Shown piece by piece: positions 34,280-47,318 of a stretch of 64,000 nucleotides of DNA. How positions within the stretch are numbered: position 1 is the first letter of the stretch; each line of letters opens with the position of its first letter. A program made the position numbers and the translations under genes. Origin of the DNA: Carposina sasakii (taxonomy: Eukaryota; Arthropoda; Insecta; Lepidoptera; Carposinidae); the NCBI GenBank assembly GCA_014607495.2, contig CP053172.1:3300888-3364887 (forward strand). The letters run 5' to 3'. Under the pieces are notes generated by a model. It was not told the origin of the DNA, did no database searches, and was given only the letters and a program-made list of their open reading frames with translations.

Positions 34280-35739
34280 TTAAGTGTGAATGTCAGAATC
34301 AACCATAATTCTAGTCTTGCCCCAGAATCCAAGCATGTGGTTTTCAACCTTATGTATGTAAGCATCTGTCTCAAAATAGCATAGTATTTGTATGTTATAT
34401 GAAATCACAAATCAATGGAGTTATTAGTTGAAAAGGGTTTCACGCCATTTTAGTTCCGGATCTATTCGCTAGATGGCGTAATTACTTTCATTTAACAACA
34501 ATTGTTATTTATTTATTGTTTAAAAAGTTTAATATTGGACATTAATAGTAAATAATTTTTAAATTTTAACATCGTGTGATATTTTTTTAATTTGTTGCAT
34601 TTAAGTCAAAATTGATCATTCTTCTCTCTTCTGGCGTATTATTATTATAGAAAAGAGACGGCATAATGTATAACAGTATTAATCTGACTATTTGACGTTT
34701 ATATAGTTCTGTCTCATTCGCACGTGTAGGGTTTCCTATGAGAGAGAGCGATAGGGAGAATCTCACTGTTTTGACTTTAGTTTTTGTCTCGCTCTAACTA
34801 GCGTGTATTTACATGGTGCGAGTAGGATAGCGTTATATAAGCGTGTTTTAGTGACGGATTTTAGTGTTGTGTTAAGTTTTAGTGTGTATTTTAATAATGA
34901 GAGGCCTTTTGACAGCTCATATATGAAAAAGGTTAAGAAGTTTCTCGCTAGATGGCAGTAATCATAGGATATATGAAATATGTATAACAAACATGTCGCA
35001 GATTTCATACTATAGGGGCACATCTCGAAAATTTTGTGATTTCGAGTTCGTATAATATATCGGTACAAAATCAATACGCAGACATCTTAAACGCATTTTC
35101 CCAATAACCTTTTTTTTTTTCGAGTTGTGCCCCTATAGTATGAAAGCTGCGACGTATATTGTGTATCAGAAAGAGTACCTATGTTAAGCGAAATGCCAAC
35201 AAAATAGTCCACTATTAGAAAACCTGTCCATGAAATTTAAGATTCGAAATCGAGTGTTTATTTTCCAAGATCGTATGAACATTTCTGACTGAGTGAGTAG
35301 GTTAGGAACATGTCCATATTGATTAGAAAATAAACATTTTAATTTAAGTCTAAGGTTTTGTGGATAGGTTCTCTTTAGGTTTTTAAAGCATCTTGCTTAA
35401 CATACTCCTTTTGTTACATCCTGTAAAAAAAATTATACTTATTTTTAAACAAGCGTCATCCGTTGAGACAAAATGCCAAAATCAGTAGCCCATTATCCCC
35501 CCCAAAGAAGTTGGGTAGAAGTGTGCAAACTATTTACTCCCGTTTACCAGTTTTACTTACCTAGTTTTAGTATTTACCCAGTTTAACTATTAAGCGCACG
35601 TGTTACAAGGGTGAGCCTATCGCCGTTTATTTGTAATGGCTGTCAGAAAATCTCGCATTGTATTGTGATTTTTTATTTCCTGCTGTAAATAATAAAAAAA
35701 AATTGTGTAAACTTTAATTCTTCTATTTTAATCCAACTT

Positions 35740-35772
<33 letters not shown>

Positions 35773-36300
35773 AGGTTTGTTACTCTTTCGCGCGAAAACT
35801 ACTGAAATATTTTATTCTTTTAGTTACTTATGCTCCGGCCACATTGTCGCGACAACGCAAATCTTCTCGTCTGGCCAACGAGTTCGTCGTACGAAATGCA
35901 CTTCGCGCCAATGTCGGTAAAAAAATTCGGTATGGAGAGGTGAAGGGGGGCGGAGCTATGTTATAGAATAGAATAGAATAGTTTTTTATTTGAAAATTAC
36001 ACATACACGGACAGAAGTAACATAGAAAAGGACAATAGAAATAGGGTAGAAATACAGATTAAAAGAAGTAAGTAGACAGGTAGAAGTAACATGAAACGAA
36101 GAACAGTAAGTAGAACTGTGTGCCCTATTTGGAGCCCGTCAGTCCCGTGTACGTGCAACCGCCAAACGGGTCCCTTTTCAGCTGGATGCTGCTAAGACAA
36201 GATAGGCATGCCTACCTTGCAAGCAGCGCTGGTTTTCAAAAGGGACCAATTAGGAGCTGACGTTATGGAAGGTACCTATAGAATATACATACATACATGA
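34280..36300. other. Gene-free interval before the LINE
   Basis: Contains the MITE at 35155-35425, a (GT)n run at 35740-35773, and a palindromic GGGTCCCTTTTCAGCTG repeat at 36120-36265 that also occurs at 20525-20600. No exon recognised. Confidence 0.5.
35155..35425. mobile_element. Diverged foldback MITE copy
   Basis: The left end is degraded (GTATCAGAAAGAGTACC); the right end ends TTTTGTTACATCCTGTA. Confidence 0.6.
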
Positions 36301-36829
36301 GTTACAGATTATAATATATAAATATATGTACATATCCATAAGTTAAAATAAATATGTAAGTAATAACATGCAAAACATATAAATAAAACAGTGCAATAAA
36401 ATATGTACTTAAAAACTTTTGAAAATCAAAATTTATTTGTGAATGTGTCCATAAAGTGATGTTTACTAAAGATAATGGCTGAGTGGGCATAGTTCCCCTT
36501 GCCTTTCCTTCGGGATAAACTTAACAAAAAAAAAGGAAAAAAATAAAAATAAAATAAACAAAATGAAGTCGAGAAAAAATAAAAAATAAATGTTGTGCAT
36601 ACATACGACGACTAAAATTGATTTGAATAATAAAAATAAAAGTATGCACATCAAACGATAAATAATAAACTGGATGGAGCAAGACCAGGCAAGCAAGCAG
36701 GCCCACGTGCATCAGCCATAGAGGTGGATCAATGCCAGGGTAAAAGGAACGACTCCCTTTTAGCTAATCGTGTATAAAACATTAGTAAGTAAACTAGGTA
36801 CCTATCTAAAACTAATTTGGGAAGATAAG

Positions 36830-37271
36830 TGTGAACGATGATTACTCGTTGGCGCAGCAGTATATTCAGGATGCGGAGTCAAACATCGCAGTTGCTATGT
36901 AGAACTATTTATTTATCACTTATACAGTTAAAGCTGCTTCAGGCGATATAACATTCGGGGAAAGAAGCAGCAAGAAACCCGATTCGCCGTAAATAGATTA
37001 TATCGTTGCAATGTTTTTAGATAGAACAGAGATCGAGCAGAGTAACGTCTTACAAACTCAACAGTCAAGAATAAAGTGACACCATTTAGTTTCTACCCTG
37101 CTATTTATACAACCATCGCAACCTCCCAGAACAATATTGCAGGAGTCATAATAGCTACTTTTATAAAATATAGCCTTTAATCAATTGACTTTATATAATA
37201 ATAATAATTAATATTATAAGGTACGCTATATATTCATATGTATGATGTGGTGCTGACTGTAAACTGTAACA
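36830..37271 (-). repeat. 3' LTR of the LTR element
   Basis: Plus strand starts TGTGAACG and ends CTGTAACA, so the ends are TG...CA as usual. Same length as the copy at 42751. Confidence 0.88.
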
Positions 37272-37399
37272 CTCGGCCATCCTGCATAAGCCGTGTCCCA
37301 CGGCGCTCACTCTTAGTGGGTTGGACGAGGATCTGTAAAATAAAATTCACGCAGATTTCAGCTGTTCCCAATAAGTATAATATCACACAAAAAAAGAAC

Positions 37400-37655
37400 A
37401 TTAAATCACATAGACAGTGTCACATAGACAGCGTCATATGGACAGTGTCACATAGACAGCGTCATATGGATAGTGTCACATAGACAGCGTCATATAGACA
37501 GCGTCACATAGACAGTGTCACATAGACAGCGTCACATAGACAGGGTCACATAGACAGCGTCACCTAGACAGGGTCACATAGACAGCGTCACATAGACAGC
37601 GAGCGTCACATAGACAGGGTCACATAGACAGCGTCACATAGACAACGTTATAATA
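37400..37655. repeat. Minisatellite, ~14-15 bp unit
   Basis: About 17 tandem copies of CACATAGACAGCGT with small variants (CATATGGACAGTGT, AGGGT). Confidence 0.9.
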
Positions 37656-39527
37656 ATTATGGAAGCACACTGTCGTTATAATGGCAGACCTGACAGTAAA
37701 CTGCATTATTCTTTGTCTTCATCTTTTGCAAACGGGTAGGTATGCGATTCTTTCGTTTTGATTCGGGTACTTAAGTCTTATTTCATTTTTAACTGTGTGT
37801 ACTATAAGTATTTATTTATCTACTTATTTGTAGAGTCAATTATTATAATCATGCATTCCAAGTAGAGAAGTAGTAGCTGATCAATTATAGTGGGCGAACG
37901 AATCGCTTAAGTTTGGAGGGTTCACATAGTACGTTTTTTTTGGACAGAAGTTGGCTAACTATTTGGGGCTTATAAGTTCATTGTAATTAACTTTCTGAAG
38001 CTTGTAAAAGTACCTACGAGTATGTATAATATTTAAGTTATTATCCTACACTGAAATTATTTTATTGTTTTGTTTATTCTATTTCCCCTTATTTTTTTAA
38101 AATATCATCGGTATATCCAGCCAGATAGACTGATGACTTAAAGAATGGAGCTGGCAGTGATTTGACGACAAAATGGGAGATCAAGTAGTGTGACGTGCTC
38201 TGGTGGAGGCGTACATCCCGCAGTGGACTGCAATTGGCTGAAAACGATGACGATTCCCCCTTTTTGTACCTAACTAGAAGTATAATAATTGCAATAAATA
38301 GGTAGATAATTTATTCCTTTTTTCTATGGATAATTCAGACACAACATCGTCATATAGATCATACGTCACAAAGACACTTAATATTATTATTTTCGGTACA
38401 AGCATAGAGGAGAATAGCTGGAACAAGGTCGAAAACTCTAAGGTGTTTCCATTTCTTAAGTAGGAGTAGATTCTTGTTTAGGAGACATAGATTGAATACA
38501 TCACAATGTGGGTTATGTCACAGAGACTAAGTCACATATACAACATCAAGACAAGTTCTACAGGTTTCAGTTAAAGCTCAGTGATAGACTTTACTTAGTT
38601 CTAGGCACTATTCATATCATTGTGTAATATACTTTCCTCAAACATAGCCTTAAACCAGTAAGTTTTAACATTCCCCGTAATTTTTCCTAATTATTTTATA
38701 AATTTTACTAGCTTCACATTGAAGTAATATTAGAAATCTAGAACTCAATTGAATAACCTTAATAAAAATTTTCTTACTAGCAGTATCTACGACTTGTTAA
38801 CACCATGAACCGTAGGTACCTACTTCTCATATGGTACGTTATTATTCTAAGTGATCTACATTAGTCGAACTTATTGAAACTGCACCAGACTTTTGCAGAG
38901 GGACATTAAATTTGCTAAATATTTTCACGATGTTTTATTTATATTTATTATGCTATTATGTTAGCATTATTATGTTAACTTCCTGTTGTATTATATCTAT
39001 CATCGCAAAGTATTTCTATACTGTAATATGAATATTAATTTAACTACTAAGTTACAGTTCAGGTCTACACTGTTACATTTCATTGTAAAATTGGATTATT
39101 AAACCATATTACTAAACTGTATTTATTGCTAACCGTTGTGATTCAAACATATTCTTAAACTGCCTGGCTCATCTGGATTGTTAAACTGATTTTGTGAACT
39201 TGTATTCATAAACTTGTATTCAAAATTGGTCAGAAGTGGCACCATGTGGTTCTAACGGCCCTTGGTGCTCTGCCTACCCCGTAAGGGATAAAGGCGTGAT
39301 TATATGTATGTATGTATTCATAAACTTTCTATACATTGCTGGGTTTTATTAGTATTGTTAACCTGTCTATAGGTTGCTAGGTTGCTTTTCTAAACAGTAT
39401 TCCTAATCTGTAAACTTTAAATGCATTGCATTGTTTAACAGCATTGCTAACTACTTTGTATTTCTAAGGGACATCGCTTAATTGTATTTCTGAACTGCAC
39501 CACTAAGTTACAGTGCTAAACTTTATT

Positions 39528-39960
39528 TTATTTATTTTATATCTTTTTATTTTATATTTATTTTATTTAAATTTTGTATTTAAATTTATTTATTTATTTA
39601 AGTTTATTATAAATTTATTTATTTACTTAAATTTATTTTAATTTAACCATTTAATATTTTAAAGTTCATTTATTTATATGTTTAAATTTATTTATTTAAA
39701 TTTATTTTAAATAATTAATTTTAAGTTATTTATTTATTAAAATTTATTTATTTAAATATATTTATTTAAATTTATTTATTTAAATATATTTATTTAAATA
39801 TATTTATTTAAATTTATTTATTTAAATTTATTTATTTAAATTTATTTATTTAAATTCATTTATTTAAATTCATTTATTTAAATTTATTTATTTATTTAAA
39901 TTTATTTTAAATGATTTATTTATTTAAATTTATTTTTAATTTATTTATTTATTGATTTAT
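39528..39960. repeat. TTTATTTAAAT simple-repeat block
   Basis: Almost pure A/T built from TTTATTTA and TTTAAA steps. Confidence 0.9.
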
Positions 39961-39964
39961 TCTT

Positions 39965-40900
39965 CAAACTCAATTGTTTAAACTGTACAGTTATCTGCAT
40001 CTTATACTGTATAGTTAAGTTCACCTGCATCTGTAGACTGTATTGTTAACTGTATCCTCAAACTATGTACTTAATTGCATCTCTAAACTGTATAGTTAAC
40101 TGTGTAGTTAACTGTATCTCTAAACTATATAAATAACTGCAACTTTGAACTCTATAATTAACTGCAAGTCTAAACTGTGTAGATAACTGCATCTCTAAAC
40201 TGTAAAGTTAACTGCAACTCCAAACTGTATAGTAACTACAACCCTGAATTGTATAGTTAACTTCAACTCTAAACTGTTTGGTTAACTGCATCTCTAAACT
40301 GTTTGGTTTACTGCAACTCTAAAATGTATAGTTAACTGCAACTCTAAAATGTATAGTTAACTGCAACTCTAAAATGTATAGTTAACTGCAACTCTAAAAT
40401 GTATAGTTAACTGCAACTCTAAGCTGTATAGGTATAGTTAGCTGTACCTATATAGTTAACTGCAACTCTAAAATGTATAGTTAACTGCAACTCTAAAATG
40501 TATAGTTAACTGCAACTCTAAAATGTATAGTTAACTGCAACTCTAAGCTGTATAGTTAGCTGTAACTCTAAGCTGTATAGTTAACTGCAACTCTAAACTG
40601 TATAGTTAACTGCTACTTTAAACCTAATCTGTATAATCAACTGCAACTTTAAACTGTATAGTCAGCTGCAACTCTAAACTGTATATTTTACTGAAATTCT
40701 AAACTGTATTGTTAGTATAACTCTTAACTGTATAGTTAACTAAAACTTTTACTATATTAGTTAACTGCACTTCTAATCGTAGTTAACCGCACCTCTAACT
40801 ATAGTTAATTGTACTTCTAACTGTATCTCTATAGGTATATTGTTTAGTCAACTGCATTTCTAACCTAAAAAGTGAACTGCATCTCTAGATAGTTTTACCA
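39965..40900. repeat. Tandem repeat, ~25 bp unit
   Basis: More than 25 diverged copies of a TATAGTTAACTGCAACTCTA-like unit. They are most regular at 40310-40600 and fray outward in both directions. Confidence 0.88.
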
Positions 40901-42750
40901 AACTTTATACCGTATTATAACCGCATTGCTCAATTGCATAGCTAACTACACTGCTATTTGCATTGTTAAACTGCACTCAAAAATTTAATAGGAAAACTGC
41001 ATATCTAAACTAATAATTTCTAACCAACACTGTTGTGAACTTCAGAAACTCTAATGTTTTAACGCATTGTTAGAGTGCATTATGAAATTGCATCGTTAAA
41101 TTGTATCCTAAAATTGCACTAGCAAACTGTATTACCAAGATGCATGGCATTATTACGAGTGTACTACCTAATTTATCTATATACCTACTATAGAAACTAG
41201 GGTATCGTATTGCTATGCCGCATTTACCTTCCATTTCCTATTTATCACGATTGCTAATAACGGCATACCCGCTAAATATATAAGGATCAAATAATTATAT
41301 TGTAGTTGCAATGAATACTAAATAATACTTTCGTGTGTCAGTACACATACTCAATATCATATTGTTTCTCAAAAGTCTCTTATCACCTTCCCAAATACTA
41401 AGCATGGCGTAGCAAGAAGATGCCAACAATCAAGCCCAGAAACATAAAGCCCAGACAAAAGTCTCGCATTTATGCTACTACACCCCATGGTTTGAATCTA
41501 TTGTAAGGTGAATATTATTCGTATCATATCTACACATAATATAATAAAACGGGTCGTAACTTATTATGATAACGACATGGATACACGAAAGCCGTATCTT
41601 GAAAAACTGTCATAAACTATTAGATTAAAGTTGCAAAATTCACACAGCATATTAAACAAATTACATGTTTCGATCTTACCCAGAATAAGCAGCTCCTGAT
41701 ACGCCACAACAGCCAGGTGCTCTTCTGTATGGCCCACAGATTACCCCCGTACGGCCCCAAGCGGTGGCGACGGTCTCCGGAAAAATAACCATGAACATCG
41801 ATGCATATTAGATCATGAAACAAGAGAACATAATTTAGAACCAAATTATCTTAACGATAATTACCCTAGTGTGGGTAGATTTCAAAGTACCTATATTTTA
41901 AATAGCATGTAAGTAAATTACTACAAAACTCCACGTAATAAAAACATGTTTGCTGGTTTGCTGACAAAAATCTTCATTTTCCAACAGGACAAACCACCAA
42001 TACAATCTACTTATGCATTTATAGTTTACATATTTTAGTATAACAATATTCCCGATTATGGACTGACATTATTGTTTAAATTTAACTAAATAAATCTTGC
42101 TAGTCAAACATACCTGCAGTGGTAATTAAAACTTAATAACGGAACATTATTTGAAATACTTAGGTACCCCAATAAAGTCAAACGCATAATAGATACATTT
42201 TGTAAAAAGATTTTTGTAAAAATTGATACGAATATTCTTTACGTACTGTTTGTGCAACTAACATAGTTTTTCTTTCTGGTAGGTACGACATTTACGTACG
42301 GTAACCTACGCTAACCGTAAACTACACTAAAACAAAAATCACGTACCAACGGTACGGTATGAAGCAAGGATTTTGGTATAAGTATCCACATAAGCAGAGC
42401 TAACAAACAAATATATCTAACCTTTAAGTTGTGATGCGGAATCGGCTCCCACTGCAGATGGACATTAAAAGATCTTGACACTGGCGCTCTTAACAGTAAC
42501 AGCAACAGCATGGAATTTAGGTAGTACAGCAGCATCATTGATTGGGTTCTAGTAATTACATTGTCTTCATCTTCTTGTTTCTCCAGTTTCTTGTTGTTTC
42601 ATGTTGAATATATTCCAGTTGTCCATAAAAAAAAAATCTCCATCCTTTTGTGTACATTCTTCACCGATTTTGCCATGTTTCGCAAATCTTTTCTTGCAGT
42701 CGTCACCCGTGGGCAGGGCGGGTTTATTTTCCGGCATCCCACTTCTGAAT

Positions 42751-43192
42751 TGTGAACGATGATTACTCGTTGGCGCAGCAGTATATTCAGGATGCGGAGT
42801 CAAACATCGCAGTTGCTATGTAGAACTATTTATTTATCACTTATACAGTTAAAGCTGCTTCAGGCGATATAACATTCGGGGAAAGAAGCAGCAAGAAACC
42901 CGATTCGCCGTAAATAGATTATATCGTTGCAATGTTTTTAGATAGAACAGAGATCGAGCAGAGTAACGTCTTACAAACTCAACAGTCAAGAATAAAGTGA
43001 CACCATTTAGTTTCTACCCTGCTATTTATACAACCATCGCAACCTCCCAGAACAATATTGCAGGAGTCATAATAGCTACTTTTATAAAATATAGCCTTTA
43101 ATCAATTGACTTTATATAATAATAATAATTAATATTATAAGGTACGCTATATATTCATATGTATGATGTGGTGCTGACTGTAAACTGTAACA
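42751..43192 (-). repeat. 5' LTR of the LTR element
   Basis: Matches 36830-37271 base for base as far as I can read. It abuts the interrupted LINE ORF2 at 43193. Confidence 0.88.
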
Positions 43193-45894
43193 TAAGAGTA
43201 GTTTCCTAAGATGACTTTTAAATGTACCGACTGTTTTTAGGGCACGAATTGGAGGGGGCAGATCATTCCAGCATTTGGAGGCAGCAAACCTAAAAGAACC
43301 CCTGAAGGCCATCGATCTGTGTCTAGGCGTAGTGAACACGTGAGTGCAGCTCCTTCTTTCATAGCGAAAGTAATGGTCTTTCGCCCACCTAAGCTTGGTA
43401 AAGAGATACTCAGGTATCTTTCTGTTCAGGACTCCAAACAGAAGAGTGGCAAGGTGAAGTCTCCTGCGAGCCTTCATTTTAAGCAAGCTAGAATTATTCA
43501 AATATGGGGTCACATGGGTCCGAGGAGGGATGTGAAAGCAGAAACGCGCACATGCGTTTTGCACCCTCTGTACCAACCTCTCGGTTCTAGCCAGCAAGCA
43601 TGGGCCATAGACAACATCACAATAATTCAGCCTGGATAAAACAAGAGACTCACATAAAACAATACGGACATCTTCGCTAATGTATGGTCGGATTTTGTAG
43701 AGGGTTTTCAACCTATAGAAACAGTTTCTTACACACTCAGCAACATGGCTCTCGAAGCGAAGGTGACTGTCTAGAATTAGTCCCAGATTCCTAGCCTCAA
43801 CCACTCTTTCTACATTGACACCCCCTATCTCAATATCAATTGAAACGCTCGAGAGCCGGGTCAGTCCTTCTCTAGTCCCTGTCAATAGATATTTTGACTT
43901 AGCGGGGTTCAGCACCAAGCAATTAGATTCTGACCATTGACGGATCCTGTTCAAGTCACTATTCACCTTCATTACAGTATCTGGAAGATCATGGAGCCGG
44001 AATGAGTGATACAGTTGCACGTCATCAGCATACAAATGAAACATGCAGTGTGATATTGCGCTGGTGATGTCTGCAGTGTATAGAATAAAAAGGATAGGTC
44101 CAAGTATAGAACCCTGGGGGACCCCACGAGGGACAGGCTGGAGTAGAGATCTACATGTGCGACCATCAGATAACCCAAGCTCCACACACTGCATCCTGTG
44201 ATGCAGATAGCTAGAGAACCACCTCACTGAATTGGAGTCGAAGCCATAGTATGTCATCTTAGAGAGGAGAAGGGGAATGCTTATGGAATCAAAGGCCCTT
44301 GAAAAATCTAAGAGGACTAGGATACTGGACATTCCCTGATCCTGAGCGGCAAGTAGGTTGTCCACTACATCACTAAGAGCAGTAGCAGTACTGCGTCCCC
44401 CACGGAAACCTGACTGAAGCTGAGGGAGAATGTGATTGTCTTCCAGATACTTGATAAGCTGCAGGCTCACAACCTTTTCCAGTAGCTTAGATAAGCAAGG
44501 CAGCAAACTGATTGGCCTTAGATCACCAAGGCCAGTGGGTTGAGTCTTTTTGGGTATGGGCTTAACAACTGCCACTCTCCAAACCTCCGGGAAGACACCA
44601 CTAGTGATTGACTCGTTGATGATTGCAGTGATAGCCGACAAGGAATGAGGTAATGTCATCCGAACCATACTCAGAGATATGCCATCAATACCTTGGGCAT
44701 CTGACTTAAATCCCTTGATGATCTCCAGCACTGTACACTCACTAACAGGATGCAAGGTGAAACAGTTCGAATCAGAGTACCGATGATACTCAAAGAAAGT
44801 TAACTTAGACATTTGGATAATGTCACTACCTGGCACTTGTAGAAAATGTGAATTAATCAGATCAGGATCACAAAACTGAGGAGGAAGCTCAGCTGCACTT
44901 TTTTTATTCTGGAGTATATTACTTTTCAAATTTGTCCAAAGTAATTTAGGGTTGTGAATGGTATTGTTTACAGTCCTAGTAAAGTAAGCAGTTTTTTCGC
45001 TCTCAATGGCCGATACAACTAAGTGCTTCATTTCCTTGTAACAAGTTTTGAGGGTTTCTGTTCTGAGGGTCCTGTACCTGGCATGATAGTTATCTCTGAT
45101 CTTCATCATCATCCTAACAGTGTCTGTTATCCATGGGTGCGGAGGTCCCTTAAATCTACTGGTTCTTATTGGCGCATGGAGATCGAACAGGGCAATTAAC
45201 GTCGAAGACAGAGCCAAAACTCGTTCATCTAAACTTAATAGTGATGAGAAGTTCCAAGAGATTGATTTGAGGTCCTGAACAAACAAATCATCGATAATGT
45301 TGCTAAGGGGCCGATAAGTAACTAGTTTGGGTAGTAATTTCTCTCTCCGAATCCTGAACTCTGTCACGATCATAGCGTGGCGGCCCAAGTCGGGAGTGTG
45401 CTTCATGGAGATTTTTCTGTGCAGGATATCAGTACAGACAACATCAATCAAGGTCAGGGTGTCATCATCATAGCGATGGGTCGGCTCTGTAACAATTTGC
45501 TTAAGACCAAAAGAATTTAAGAACTGTTCCAGAAGTGGCCTCTTGTTATTTTTGGAGTCCAAAAGGTCAGCCACATTTGCTCAACAGAAGGGACAAGAGG
45601 GTGAGGTAACACACGAGCATTCATACTCCTGCGTATGTAAAAACCGATACCGCCACCCCGACCACTCTTGATACTGCTGTGTCTAGGCATGTTAATAAAA
45701 CGGTAGCCAGGGAGGACCGGGAACCTGTCCTCCTGCCCGTTCCTCACCCATGTTTCGTTGATGGCCAGAATGTCTGGACACAGCTCACCAACAGCCACAA
45801 TGAACTCTTCTCGACCGGTGTTCAGAGATCCAGGGTTGAAAAGACCAACTTTCAGGTTGTTTAGAGGAAGTGGAACTGATAGTGTGACCCACAA
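43193..45894 (-). pseudogene. LINE ORF2: endonuclease plus reverse transcriptase, internally deleted
   Basis: 45894-45517 encodes the start of an APE-type endonuclease (FNPGSL, LAINETW, RGGGIGFYIRR, VEQMW). From about 45574 the frame changes and continues with the endonuclease end (EQFLNSFGLKQIV, RHAMIV). It then runs through an intact reverse transcriptase: LRPISLLPCLSKLLEK, LLDFSRAFDSI, GVPQGSILGPILF, FHLYADDVQLY and AASKCWNDLPPPIR. Roughly 70-80 residues in the middle of the endonuclease are missing, compared with the usual domain. The last residues in the open frame below 43193 come from the inserted LTR. Confidence 0.88.
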
Positions 45895-46290
45895 ACATAA
45901 TACAAATAGATAGCTAGCATTAAATTAAAATAAAAGGTAAATGACGATGTACAATTGTATACAAAATTAATAAATAAAATCATAAACTTCCCCGAAACAC
46001 ACACATTTAAATAACTAAAACAAGTATTGAGACAAGTTAGATAGAAAGGGTTATCTTTATGCAATGTTAAATTAATAATATTATAATAGTACATAAATAA
46101 ATAGAATAAGAAATAAATGAAATTGAATATAAATAGATCCCTGCACTGGGCACTGGCAGTGGGCTTCCAAAATTGACACAAGGCACACAGCATAACAATA
46201 AGAGCGAAGTACAGTACAGAGGTAAAAAGTGAAAGTGAAACAAGTACACAAATAGATACACAAAAACATCCACAACCAATTAAACTTATT

Positions 46291-47318
46291 TTATTTGTCT
46301 TTTGCAGGATCACACTGGAGCCCAAAAACTCGGACCACATCCGACTCCGACCTGATCGGGTACGCCTGATCCCCGTCCCTCTGCCGCACGTAGACTCTGC
46401 CTCGCCGAGTCCAGGAATACCGCCACTGAAGCCTCCGACACTCATCGCGGGCACGTCGAAACAGCTGACGGTTCAGTCTCGTCAGCCGCTCGTTGACGAA
46501 GATGCGGCCCGCGCTGGCGTCGGCGGCGGACAGCCCGCGCCGCACGCGCGCGGCCTGCAGCAGCTGGTCCCGCAGCGCGCGGCGCGCCAGGCGCAGTACG
46601 AGGCGGCGAGCGCGCGGCGGCGCGGCCTCGCCCTCGGGGCCCCGCGCCGCGCCCACGCGCTCGGCGAACACCACGTCGCGCTCCTCCAGCGCCACGCCCA
46701 GCCTGGCGGCCAGCACGGTCACGGCTTGCAGCGCGCTCTCCCCCTTGCTCTCCGGCAGGCCCCCTATCTCCTGGTCCGACAGGAGGTCGTCCTGCTCGCG
46801 GTCCTGGAGCTCCCGCTGAAGCTGTACGACCTGGGTTCGCAGATTGTCCACCTCAGGAGGAGCCACCTCCCGCCTTCTCTCGACCGCTTCGATACGCAAC
46901 TCGATAGAGTCCACGCGCGAAGAGAGGATACCGACGGCAGCTCGAAACTCCGATATTTCCTGGCGGAACTCGCGCATCTCCATCATCCACTCAGCCAGCT
47001 CCCGGCGCATCGCCTTCAAGTCGAGGGCAGGCGCGGTCTCAAGCGCAGACTCCGGCAGCGTCGGCACGGCAAGAGGCGTCGGGCCAGAAGACGCGGCCTG
47101 CGACGCCGCAGCCGCCGGGACGTCCTGGGTAGCGTGTCTCACAGGGGTGTTATCCCCTTGCGGGTGCGCGTCGTACAGCCAGGGCACACCCAGTTCTTCT
47201 TCACCGAGGAAGACTCGGGAAGCGATACGCAGCCCTTATGGTACTGCGACGCGCATACGCTGCAAGCAACGGCAGCTATCGGCGAGAGAAATTTCCCACA
47301 TGCCGGACACTTGTTCAT
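46291..47318 (-). pseudogene. LINE ORF1: PHD-type zinc finger plus coiled coil and baculovirus-FP-like C-terminal domain, frameshifted
   Basis: The first frame, from an ATG at 47318-47316, encodes CPACGKFLSP then CSVCASQYHKGC and WVCPGC, a PHD-like zinc finger usual in lepidopteran LINE ORF1. It stops near 47145. The remainder is open in another frame (46291-47187): an Ala/Pro linker, a coiled coil (AEWMMEMREFRQEISEF...) and a basic domain (ARRLVLRLARRALRDQLL, FVNERLT) like the C-terminal domain of FP25K. A one-base indel in the G run near 47150-47160 is the simplest explanation. The C-terminal part is strikingly GC-rich. Confidence 0.8.

Larger units (their letters stand above)
37272..42750 (-). 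other. LTR-element interior: no gag-pol, AT-rich DNA with exon-like islands
   Basis: The longest frames are under 80 codons. Minus strand, in order: a short ATG frame right after the primer-site motif (to 42567). Then an ATG at about 42538 opens a signal-peptide-like frame (MMLLYYLNSMLLLLLLRAPV) ending at a good donor (AAG/GTTAGA, ~42422). A 45-nt phase-0 island with cag and GTAAGA borders lies at 41724-41680. Last is an acceptor (ttttacag) at 37333, followed by a frame open into the LTR. These might be remnants of captured exons. Plus-strand tandem arrays fill 37400-37655 and 39530-40900. An RTE fragment lies at 38190-38250. Confidence 0.4.
36830..43192 (-). mobile_element. Young LTR retroelement with no gag-pol (LARD-like)
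   Basis: Two direct 442-bp LTRs, identical by eye, bound 5.48 kb. The 4-bp target duplication TAAG lies at 36826-36829 and 43193-43196. On the minus strand a TCAGAAGTGGGAT motif begins a few bases after the LTR (about 42736-42748). It resembles a primer-binding site for tRNA-Leu, which orients the element minus. No protease, reverse transcriptase or integrase frame exists in the interior, which is AT-rich with three tandem arrays. Confidence 0.82.

Noticed and set aside
37400..37655. CRISPR-like array of short repeats
   Set aside because: Repeats are tandem without unique spacers, in an insect genome; an ordinary minisatellite.
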